A stretch of 64,000 bases of DNA from Eunapius fragilis (Eukaryota > Porifera > Demospongiae > Spongillida > Spongillidae). Both the position numbers and the translations under genes were made by a program. Within the stretch, counting starts at the first letter, position 1; each line of letters starts with the position of its first letter. Of this stretch, positions 32,373-42,800 are shown in pieces. The DNA lies in assembly GCA_963681505.1 (NCBI GenBank), contig OY811971.1, positions 15,301,338 through 15,365,337 on the forward strand, read 5' to 3'. The notes beneath the pieces are model-generated. The model searched no databases. It saw nothing but the letters and a program-made list of their open reading frames with translations, and was not told the origin of the DNA.

Positions 32373-34731
32373 AAACGCCTAACATAGGCTTGCCTTGGCC
32401 CGGGCGTTCGTCGGTGTGGATTTGTAGACTATCGTGCAGCTAGTGCGTTTGTATACACGTTGACGTCGCTTGCAATTATGGCATGTTTATGAAGTCTTAG
32501 CTGCAGTGTAACTGTTCCTGTATGTGCCGCGGTGTTTATACAAAGGTGAGCGGTACTCATGGTATGCATGCGTATACCATAGCTTCATATGCAAGCAGCA
32601 TGCAAGCTAGTTTATTATCCTGCGCGCCACTTTGTGTTGAGAGAGAGAGAGAGAGCGAGGGTTAAGTAGCACGGCTTGCATGTGTAGCAACGTGTATTAA
32701 AATCCACCTGAATTCTATTTAGACCTCACCCTAGTAAAATGACATCTATTGTCAGACACAAGTATTTTTATGGGTATGCGTATGTTATCATATGTAGCTC
32801 AAGGAAACAGGTAGGCCTTAAATTATTTTACCTGTTGCAGTGTATGCTAAAAGTGTTCATGCAGTTATGCAGCTACACACGTCTATTTATCACATGCAGA
32901 CCCTGATAGCCTGAAGACAAACATGAAGTATGCTGGATGAAATTGAATGCTGCCCACCTGCTTTAAGGATAAGCTACTAGTGACAGAATTTGGACACATT
33001 TTATTGTAGTGACTCTTGTACAGTATTGTTTTTGTGGGGTTAAAAATCTTTGTCATGGCAATACTGTCATAAAGCCATGTCCATAATGACCAGCTAATAC
33101 TAGATAATTATTTGACAATTTAGATATTGCTCCATATTGATAGTATGGCCAGTTGATACAGCACGTGTATTTGGATGTTTCACAGAACGCATCACACCAC
33201 CTTTGCATAAGGCAAGTAGAAAGACAAAAGGAAACCAGCCATTTATTAAAAATAATTTTTGCTGTGCTATATATGCAGCTGCCTTTGAGTACCATAAAGG
33301 TTCTACTAGTTTTATTATGTCTATCATGCACCATGCATTTTCATTTTCACATGCACACAGGCATCCCTGAAGGCTGAAGGTTGCCATGGAGGGGGGGGGG
33401 GGGGGGGGGGGGGGGACTTGGATGTGTGGGTCTCCATGGAGATCATATGATGGGTGTGATCTTATCAAGAGTAGGTGAGTCAATTGCTCATTTTCATATG
33501 TACACAGGCATGAAGGCTGTTCACTCTTTTACATCACCAATTTAAAGGTTGCCATGGAGGGATCATGTGACTTGGACCTGACTGGTTGCCTACATGTTTT
33601 CCCTCCCCCTCTCTCCTCTCTCCTCCCTCCTCCTCTCCAGAATGACTCGGGATCAGTCAGTAGACCAAATGGTCTTCCCTTTCCTACCAATATAGCATGT
33701 CAACGTTCCTCTGGTCCTCTCAGACCTAATCTCGTGGTGAATGCTAACATCCACACGAATGCACCTTTCCATGATGGTCTAAGGCTGTTGGCATCATTAT
33801 GACATCCCTTCACCCCACAGAGGGTGTGCATGGTCTTTAGCTTACCTGGGTGGTACTATGCTGGAGGAGAGTGTGGGGAGCTTATGTATGGAACCTTCAC
33901 TGACTACACCGGGTGAGTTCACGATTGGTGGTTTTAAGGTTTCTAGATCTGAAGCATAATTCTTACCCGCCGCTAATGAAATTGATTTTTAAATTTTCAT
34001 TAATAACTTATGCTCTGGCCAAAAACCTGTACGGCTTTGGCCGTACAGGCCGTAGTGGTTGCTACGAGCCCCCTAGAGCATAGTGATACAGTACTACATG
34101 AAATGGTATGGATCTCCAGATACCGCAACGATGATGACCCGGCCTTTGTCCACTCCTTCGAAAATTTGCTCTTGTACTCTACCTTGCCTCTTTTTGATTG
34201 ACCAGGCTGGCTCTCTCGCTCACTATCAGAAGCGCTTGGCTCTGAATTGGATGGAAACACTATGATTGACACGTTTCGTTTCGTTTTTACCATATTTTAT
34301 ATCAATACTTTTGTAATTAAATCGACGAGAATGGTTACGCGTGCATATGTTAATAACTAGTACCTGTCTATAACCATATGGCTAGCTATGATGTTACGGT
34401 TGGTTTTAGAAACCTTGAGAATTGGATCACACCACTCCCCTTGAAACGTATAATTGAAAACCTTAAGATGACCCAGGAGGGTTGGCAGCCTGCTAGAGCC
34501 GATCTTAATGTCAGGGCCTGATGGGCTCTAGCTTGATAGCATCGTGGCGGGTTGTCACCTAGTGAGATAAAGTCATAAATGGTGTGCTTCTAGTAAGTCG
34601 GTAGTGTTATTTGATCAAAAGTCATATAATATATGAAACCTCCTCCCCAGTCCTCTCCATACATAGACAAGCATCTGCACATTCCCATAAGGACTGAGAC
34701 ATGGAGATGTCCCAGGCAGCCATCACTTGAG
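32373..34731. other. No confident gene; possible exons at 33642-33801 and 33832-33911
   Basis: 33642-33801 follows a strong pyrimidine tract and CCAG and stays open in one frame (NDSGSVSRPNGLPFPTNI...). 33832-33911 has an acceptor (CCCACAG) and donor (GGGTGAGT) and could encode PGWYYAGGECGELMYGTFTD. Neither is recognised. Poly-C at about 32290-32313 and poly-G at about 33391-33415. The segment around 33340-33420 is partly repeated at 33495-33575 (GGTTGCCATGGAGGG). Confidence 0.35.
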
Positions 34732-35647
34732 TCATTTCCTCTGTAACACCAGAATCCTGTCCTCCAGGACTGTTCTGAGGGGGAAGCCAATCCCCCAACT
34801 CAGCGACAGCGTGGAGAAGCCCTTGGCTTTCCCAACAATTTTGTGTGAGTCACTATAGTGCATGTAGTCTACGGCTGACACAACCAGAAACTGGTACTGC
34901 AACAGGTCCGGAGACCCAGGTTCCAGACCTTCTTCCTTCGAGTATCTACAGCAGATATATGGGGGAAGAGGGAGGGGGGAGGGGGGAAAGGTCATAATTG
35001 TGCTCCCCTTGCACGACACTTTATACTAACTACACTCACATCCACTCTGGCCTCAATTCACCAAACCTTGACACACCGGTCATGGCTGGCTCCACTCCAA
35101 TGTGCACAGTCGCTATAGCAACAACAGGTGAAAAAGTATGTCAAAATGGCCACCCCACTTCACTATTGGACATACCTCTGGTCCCCAGGGGGACGACAGA
35201 GTGCAGCGTGCTGAAGGCCACACCCCCAGGGTAGTTGTACATGGAGACATACAGGAAGCAGAGGGACAAGCACATGCTTCCCAGCAGGGTGCCCAGGCCA
35301 CACATGGGGACGAGGATGGGAAGCTTCTTGCAGTTGGTCCAACTGTGCAGAATTATTGGGAGCCACAACTAACACCTCAGGGAACATAAGGCATAACACC
35401 TCAGGGAACATAAGGCATAAAGGCGACCATAGACTATGTTGCATGCAACTCAATGAATGCTATTATATTTGAAACATTAGTTTACTGATATATTACTAGG
35501 ATATTGCTAAAACTGTATGCGGCGATTATTCCCACATACACACACATAACACAACTACAGCACACATAAAAATGTACACCTTGCACCCACATGCACACAC
35601 ATATATGCCACACACATGGACGCATGCATACACACATGTCACACACA

Positions 35648-35699
<52 letters not shown>

Positions 35700-36540
35700 C
35701 CACTCACATATTGACATAGCCCTGTGCCGCCACCAGGTTGAACAGAGGGACAGAGTACATGATGAACCTGAGCTCCTTGTGAGGCAGGAGGGAGTAGAGA
35801 GCCACAAACCCCACTGCTGGCGCTATGAAGGTCCACGAGCGGCGGTCACGGTACAGCCCCCAGAAGACGAGAGGCAAGGAAGCCAGCAGAGCTCGAGGGA
35901 GAGCTGAAGTGAAGTACCACCAGATAGGTGATGTCTGGCAAAATATTTGTTTATGGGAAACAATAGTGAACACGTGTGTGTGTATGTGTGTATGTGTGTG
36001 TGTGTGTGAGTGTGTGTGTGTGTGTGTGAGTGTGTGTGTGTGTGTGTGTGGATGTGTGTGTGTGCGTATGTGTGTGTGCATGCGTACATGCATGTGTGCA
36101 AAACATAATATCCACTTATAACCAGCTCCTATGACCAGGATACTCCCCAGTTATGACCAGGATACTCCCCAGTTATGACCAGGATACTCCCCAGTTATGA
36201 CCAGGATACTCCCCAGTTATGACCAGGATACTCCCCAGTTATGACCAGGATACTCCCCAGTTATGACCAGGATACTCCCCAGTTATGACCAGGATACTCC
36301 CCAGTTATGACCAGGATACTCCCCAGTTATGACCAGGATACTCCCCAGTTATGGCTCTTGTTTTCAACTGTATTGAACCATAGCACCTCTCCCTCAGGCC
36401 ACACCCATCTCTTCCAGAAGAACGAGTCAACAATAACTGTTATCCCTGTGTATGAGGGTGATAGGCTGATGTATGTGTGTACATGTGTGTACTGTACAAG
36501 TTTATGTGAGCATTCATACACACGTCTCCAAATACACATC

Positions 36541-36575
<35 letters not shown>

Positions 36576-37592
36576 CCTCACCTAGCCACACCACCCCAGC
36601 AGGCAGGACATGGATGACCAGCTTCCAAATAGCAAGCCTGCGGCTGACCAGCTCCATGGCGATGACTATCCCCAGGAGGAGGGACACCTCAAACCTAAAG
36701 ATGACCACGGCTGCCCCTGATGTCCAGATGAGGAGGCCATGTTGTTGAAGGATCCAGAACCTCAGAGCAAGGAGTACTGGTGGGAGGAGTTATGGGAGGA
36801 GCGATGGGAGGAGTTATCAGAGGAGCGATGGGAGGAGTTATCGGAGGGTGAAATTACGTGAGGGTGGAGGTACGGGGAGGAGTTACAGGTGGTTGTGGTA
36901 TAGTAGTTGTGGGAGGAGTGATGGGAGGGTGATAAGGTGAGTGATGGGTGGAGTTATGGGTGGAGTTAAGGGAGAAACATAACCCGCAGTCTCCTTTACC
37001 CAGAACAAGCGCAAAGGTGTTCGGGAGAGGTCGAGACGAGTAGAAGAGAAAGTGAAACTGGCAGCTGGTCACGAGGACGAGGGCGGTGCCCACCGACGCC
37101 CCGAGTTTACTGGCTACCGCCCCCCGGTAGGCAATGAAGGCCGTGCACACCGAGAGACCCAACACGCACCTCACTGGACGTTAGGTACACGTGGGAATGA
37201 ATAAAACAGCTGGACGAGAGAGCCACTAACCTATGTACTGCGAGATGAACTTTTCGGCGGGGAAAAAATAGGCGACAGCAGACACCAGCGGGTAGGAGAG
37301 AGCAGAAACGGACAGGGCACCCAGGAAAGTGCGCGGGACCACGCCGGGAAACTCGTTGTGGTCGTACTTTCCATTAAAATGTGGAGAAGCGAAGGGGTAA
37401 AGTGACCAAGGCGCGAGGAGGTCAGAGATGAGGTTAAGGACTACAGCTCACCTCGTCCACCTCGGTGCCGTGGTACAGTATGTCGTGCATCGCTTGGAGG
37501 TTGAAGCTCTCCTCTACCTTGGTGTAGGGGCATACGACGACGTACGTCGCACATAGGACGTAAAGAAGTAGGTCTGTCAGTTGAACCCGCAT
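34732..37592 (-). CDS. ALG12: Dolichyl-P-Man:Man7GlcNAc2-PP-dolichol alpha-1,6-mannosyltransferase
   Basis: ER-membrane GT-C enzyme (family GT22) that adds the eighth mannose to the lipid-linked N-glycan precursor. Nine exons, all phases consistent: 37592-37452, 37366-37231, 37173-37000, 36776-36582, 36445-36342, 35934-35708, 35342-35176, 35112-35040, 34945-34732, giving 476 aa (human about 488). Diagnostic stretches: [20 protein letters not shown] in luminal loop 1, [62 protein letters not shown] (HKE-RF family signature) and NYPGGVAF. Many hydrophobic helices between them. The start at 37592 is chosen because it opens a signal-anchor-like helix right before CPYTKVEES. An upstream in-frame ATG would translate repeat DNA. 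Intron 5 holds a splice-donor-derived minisatellite and intron 3 a second array. Divergent to MGLL. Confidence 0.95.
35642..35700. repeat. (CA)n microsatellite in ALG12 intron 6
   Basis: About 29 CA dinucleotides with one CAA, directly next to the 5' splice site of exon 6 (donor at 35707). Confidence 0.95.
35972..36090. repeat. (TG)n-rich tract in ALG12 intron 5
   Basis: TGTGTG runs with GA, AT and GC interruptions. On the coding strand it forms a CA-rich stretch upstream of exon 6. Confidence 0.9.
36128..36353 (-). repeat. 22-bp minisatellite seeded by the ALG12 exon 5 splice donor
   Basis: Ten copies of ATGACCAGGATACTCCCCAGTT. Read on the coding (minus) strand the unit is CATAACTGGGGAGTATCCTGGT. 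The first, exonic copy encodes His-Asn-Trp-Gly and ends at the donor GGGGA/GTATCC (exon end 36342). Every further copy keeps the donor. Reading past the true donor gives GTA TCC TGG TCA TAA, a stop. Confidence 0.95.
36540..36574. repeat. (CA)n microsatellite in ALG12 intron 4
   Basis: About 17 CA units, ending 6 bases from the donor of exon 4 (36580). Confidence 0.93.
36777..36965 (-). repeat. Pyrimidine-rich minisatellite abutting the ALG12 exon 4 acceptor
   Basis: On the coding strand, units like CCTCCCATCGCTCCTCTGAT and ACTCCTCCCATAACTCC run up to the acceptor CCTCCCACCAG before exon 4 (36776). The array supplies the polypyrimidine tract. About 6-8 irregular copies of 13-27 bases. Confidence 0.8.
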
Positions 37593-37659
37593 TTGCTTGG
37601 TGGTCTCGTGCCCAGGCCGCACTGTGATTTGGTAATGGCAACCAGAGATAATATATTTA

Positions 37660-38536
37660 TCTAATACTATAATTTCCATCGTACGTACGGACGTACGTAC
37701 GTCCGTACGTACGTCCGCGTAACTCATTTATATACTCGGCCTAGCACCTATTGGTTGCTGGGTATGTACGCGTACCTAGCTACCAATAGAAACGACCACC
37801 TCCCACACAAAAGGCGGTCGCAATGACAGCTGGTTTCCACTTCACATTTAGGGGGCTTGTCCAAACTATGTTTGGAAAAATTAGCGTCATTGTGACGTTA
37901 ACATATAAACCCCCCCCCCCCCCCCCCTTAGCGTCATAGCGTTTTTGTTAGATTAGTAGCATGAAACATTACTCAATGTGCAGTGTAGTCTGAATAGACG
38001 TAACTGCTGCAACTGGAGTCAACGCTGCAGCTAACTAGATGTTCCGTATTATAAAACAATACTTGCGGACAATAAAATTTTTCTTAACGTCACAGCCTCC
38101 CCCCCCCCCCCCCCCCCTAACGTCACAATGACGCTAATTTTTCCAAATATAGTTTGGACAAGCCCCCTTAATACCTAAAAAAATTTTTCAATTTTTCTTG
38201 AATTCAAAGTGGGGCCGGGGAACTGCATAAGTGCCGAAACAATAAATGCAACGCTATTGTGGTTTACTCTCAAGTCTCATCGTACAGGCCGAGAACATGT
38301 AGTTACTACCTGAAATTGCGCGGGCATGTTATAGAGGTTGCGTAGTAACCGTATGCAGAGATAATATATATTATCTCTGCCGTATGTTAGAACAGTTGAT
38401 GTGCAACATTTGGTAAAACAGCCGGTAAAAAAAGAGGAGCTAGGAGGTAGACCAACTGTTCATCTGGCAAATGAATAGCGAGACGAATGACAGCGAGACG
38501 AATAATCAGCCCGTGATTTTTCACGGGACACGCTAG
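37660..38536 (+). mobile_element. Helitron-like non-autonomous element, copy A
   Basis: The right end has a GC hairpin CCCGTGATTTTTCACGGG followed by ACACG and CTAG, then T, the layout expected of Helitron 3' ends (hairpin, short spacer, CTRR, host T). The left end begins TCTAATACTATAATTTCC, compatible with a TC start. The interior matches copies at 57.5-58.6 kb (for example GGTTGCTGGGTATG.., CAGGCCGAGAACATGTAG). A CGTACG-rich palindromic stretch lies at 37681-37718. Starts only about 68 bases upstream of the ALG12 start codon and is interrupted by a MITE. No TIRs or coding. Confidence 0.6.
37851..38167. mobile_element. Harbinger-like MITE inserted in Helitron-like copy A
   Basis: TIRs of about 50 bases starting GGGGGCTTGTCCAAACTA, one mismatch in the first 40. 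The 3-bp direct repeat TTA flanks it (37848-37850 and 38168-38170). A 3-bp TWA duplication is typical of PIF/Harbinger. Length 317 bp, two internal C runs (about 37909-37927, 38099-38117), non-coding. Confidence 0.85.
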
Positions 38537-39843
38537 TTAATAAATAAATGTGGTAACAATGCATGCATACTGTAGGTAGGAGCAGCTGATAGCACATTGG
38601 GTTGACACCACAAATTAAATAAGAGGTCAGGGAAGGTATGATAATAAAAAGAACATAAAACAACTAATCATATTCAAGGAGCGAAGGGCACGAGCAATTT
38701 ATTGCAACAACGCAAGCTATTCAATGCAAATTTCAATCAGTACTTCAGAGGTATTTCAACTCACCGTGCAATTCTATTGTGTCCGTGGTGTGTGTGTTGT
38801 GTGTGCATATGTGTATGCATGCATATAGTGTGTGCATAGTGTGCATGTGTCTGTCTTGTCTGTTTGTGCATGTTGGTGTCAAAGCATAACTATATATCTT
38901 CGGTCAAAGTGTGTCTTGTGTGCGTTGTGTGTGTGCATGGTGTGTGTGTGTGTGAGTGCTCTTGTGTTTGTGTGTGCGTAGTGTGTGTAGTGGCATGTCA
39001 GTATGCATGGTGTGTCGTGTTTGCATGTGCATGGTGTGTGCGAGTAGAGTGTGTGTCTTGTGGTGTGTGTCATGTCGACTGTGCGCAGGACATCCATTTC
39101 ATCACTTAGTAGGTTAGTAGCTGTGCTAAAATCCGCCATTTCATTGTCTAATTCAATCTCCAGCAGCTTCGTCCTGGATGTCCCCAAACTCCTAATCACT
39201 AAGTCATCATGATCACCATCTGCAATTCGTCATCCATAGTGACGCTTTTATACATGCACTTGTACTACTTCCTGATGCCCATTGTAGTTTGAGAATCATA
39301 CCCACTTACAGTGTTGCACTATGATATCAGCTGCCAGTGAGGACACGCCCATTATACTGAATTATAGGGTGCACTATTTCTGTGGATCCGTGTTTGCATG
39401 GACCCATAGATGCAAGGTTTGGTCAATATTCGGGCGACGAACACATTCGCCGCCTAAGGACATATCACACTTCCTCGCTTATAAGCGACGCCCGCCGCGG
39501 TGTGAATTAATACCCAGGAGATAATTTTGTACGTTTGGGTCTATCTCTAGTCTGAATGACAGGGGGTTAAGGTGCTGTATAAAATCAAAATCGATTATTT
39601 CAAAAGTCTAAATAATTAGCTGGTCGTAGCGCGGATTTTACTGTACTGCATCTGTACTGTAACAACATTGTTGTCATCGTCGTCGTGAACGTTGTGATTG
39701 TTGTTTGTGTTGTTGTTTTTATTGCTGTTTATATTTTGCTGTTGTAGTTGATTTACACGGAACCAATGGAATTATTGGTGACAACTATGAATTCCTACGT
39801 GGGCGTAATTGGAGGTGCATGAATAGCTTAAGTTGTTGCAATA
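38537..39843. other. ALG12-MGLL intergenic remainder
   Basis: GT-rich simple sequence at 38785-39070. A minus-strand open stretch at about 39070-39200 (KLLEIELDNEMADFSTATNL) looks protein-like but has no recognisable family and runs into the GT repeat. A TTG/TTGTTG-rich stretch at 39660-39750 precedes the MGLL start. Confidence 0.4.
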
Positions 39844-42800
39844 ATGGATGACACCACAAACAACAGCACCACCGCCGCGGCCGCTGAAGTTAGGCCATCT
39901 CCGACACTTCGAAGAACGAGCGTATGGAATGGGTACCAAATAGCCGTCACGGTGTGGAATCCGCAAACGTCACCCAGGTAAGGGGGAATAGTGCGTTCAA
40001 CACATATCATCAAAACACGAAAACACTTTTGGTGTATAAAATAGATTAATTTTTCAAAACGCATGGCGGCAAGGGTATTTTAAACCGTTTAATAACCTAT
40101 CTATATAGGACATCGATGCTATGTACGCCGCGGCCGGCTATGTCACGTACGTGCGGCGGTCCGGTGCGGGTGCAATCGCATGACTTGGATAAATTGCCGT
40201 TATAAATGCAGCGCAGATTTGAACAACTAATGTGTGTCCCATGATAAGCGATGCCACGACTAAGCTCATTTATTCATTACTAACGTATGATGTAAACCGC
40301 ACGTGACGTCTATTACCATAGGGCTAAGTCTTTCAATGAGGACTGTTTTTAAGGAGGGACGGGTGCAATTGGAGCGCGGATTCAGATTGCATGCTCACTT
40401 ATATAAATAATATTCGTATATAGTCCAGCGGCGGCGGAAGGTATATAAGATTGGGGGGGCTCTAAAAGCGGGGGTAATTAAATTCATGAATTCAAAGAGA
40501 GCATTTGTTCATTCCTTTTGTCTGCCGGGGGCGGGAGGAGTAAGAACTCCCCAACCCATTACAATCTATCTGTACTGTTAGCATTTGGCATTCAGCTAAC
40601 AATCAATCGGGACAGCCTTCGCTTCACATTGTCAAGCACGCTAATGGGGGGGGGGGGGGGGGGGGGGGGGGGTGTGCCCTCCCGCGCGAATTGTGGAAGC
40701 TTACGATGCCCTAATTATATTACGATTCAAGAAAACTAGCTCTATGAATATTATTAGTTGAGAGTTGAGAGAGGGCCCCCCTTTTCCCCATCGAGCGGTC
40801 GCCTACGGTGATTTTTCTGGATGTCATTATATAAATGCGCGGGCACAGGCGAACGGTAACGGTATACGCGAGCGATGTCGTGGGCAAGGAATGACAATTG
40901 TACTATATGTTTAGGAGGGGCTGAGCCCCCCCTATGTCATTATTGGGGGGGCTCGAGACCCCCCAGCCCCCCCCCTTCCGCCGCCACTGTTAATACTCAC
41001 ATCAGTATTCCTCTACGTGACTAGCTGTACCAACAGTCGTAGATCAGATTATCTTTTTAAGTCTTGCCTGTGTGCTAAGATCTCACCATTGATGCAAAAA
41101 TTACCTACAGGCACATGAACATTCTTTGCAAGCGTGCATGTTAAGGTACAAACGTATGAAGCGAACTGTATACGTACAATTTACTTGGATTGCATGAGTT
41201 ATAACCTCTGCAATATTTTAGGGCTCTGCTTTTTATCAGCCATGGAGTGAGTGAGCACATGGGACGTTATGACAAACTTGGCAAGTTCCTTGCAGAGAAA
41301 GGAGTGCTTGTATACGGCCATGATCACGGTACGTGATGACTAGTATACGGCCATGACCACGGTACGCGATGACTAGTATACGGCCATGACCACGGTACGC
41401 GATGACTAGTATACGGCCATGAACACGGTACGCGATGACTAGTATACGGCCATGACCACGGTACGTGATGAATAGTATACGGCCATGACCACGGTACGTG
41501 ATGACTAGTATACGGCCATGGCCGATGACTAGTATACGGCCATTACCACGGTACATGATGACTAGTATACGGCCATGACCACTGTACGCGATGACTAGTA
41601 TGCGGCCATGACCACGGTACGTGATGACTAGTATACGACCATGACCACGGCACGTGATGACTCCGTGCTGACCGCAGTGCATGCTTCACGTGTGCCACTT
41701 GCATGCATGAGAGAATATAAAATATATACCGTTTTCAAGCGCCACATGTCCATCCTCCCCGCGGGTATTGTTTGTGAGCTGTAGTGTGTTTGTTTTGTTT
41801 TAGATACGTACAACCGTGCAATGGTGGTCATATATGTACTGACAGCAACGTACAGACTTTGCTTGAAAAGCCTATTATATAAAAACTGTTTGACACCAAT
41901 TCATATTTGCAAGCCATATAGGTAGATAGGCATTTTCATTTATAAAAACAAACAGACTCCGATATATATATATATATATATATATAGGTCACTACATTGT
42001 ATGCATAATTACATGTGTCTAATTTTATAGGCTGGAGTACTTATTAATATTTTTGTCCACTAAAATAAAACCTGCAATATTGGGCTCAGTGGTGTTTGCA
42101 TCAGGTGTCACACAATACTTTTCTTTTTTTTTTCTACTCAATTGATGTTGCATCGTTCGTTTAGTGGGCCATGGCAACAGCCAGGGAGACAGGATTCATG
42201 TTGAGTCCTTCAACACATATGTCCTGGACATAGTTGCGCACATTGAGGACATGAAGAAGCAATACCCTGGACTGCCTAGCATGCTACTGGGACACTCCAT
42301 GGTGAGTGAACCATATGGATTTATTCGCGAAGCATAACAGCTAGAGCTTAACCCTTGTACTGCATGGGCGACTTTAGTCGTAGGCTTAATACGCACCAAA
42401 TAGAGTTTAAATTCACCGCAAAATAAATTGGCTATGAATATTTCATGAGCGCATTTCAAGGGCTAGAGTGCTCATCTCAGCACGCTCTTCATTGCATACT
42501 CGTAGATCACCAGTAATACAACTTTGTACATATGACAGTGCTGCCATGCATGTGTTTGCCATGTTTCTGTTGATGTGTCACAGTAGAAAGGTGTTTGGCA
42601 TAGCGACAGACAATACATTTTCTCAAGTAATCTTTAGATGACTGGTTGGTATTCAGGTGTGTATAGGTTCACCATAATAAAAATATTAAACTCATATTTC
42701 CATCTGTGAGTGTTAACTGCAAATATTTTAGGAACCTAAGAGTACTCCTTGACCATTGTTGTGGTGATATGCACTTTTGAAAAACAACTGTTTTATGGGG

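Noticed and set aside
38879-39199. Minus-strand 106-codon frame with KLLEIELDNEMADF
   Set aside because: First 50 residues look protein-like, but half the frame is GT repeat, no family is recognised and no clean splice partners were found.
41236-41682. 148-codon minus-strand repeat frame (GHGRILVI)
   Set aside because: Antisense of the 33-bp minisatellite in MGLL intron 2; 33 is a multiple of 3 so the frame stays open.
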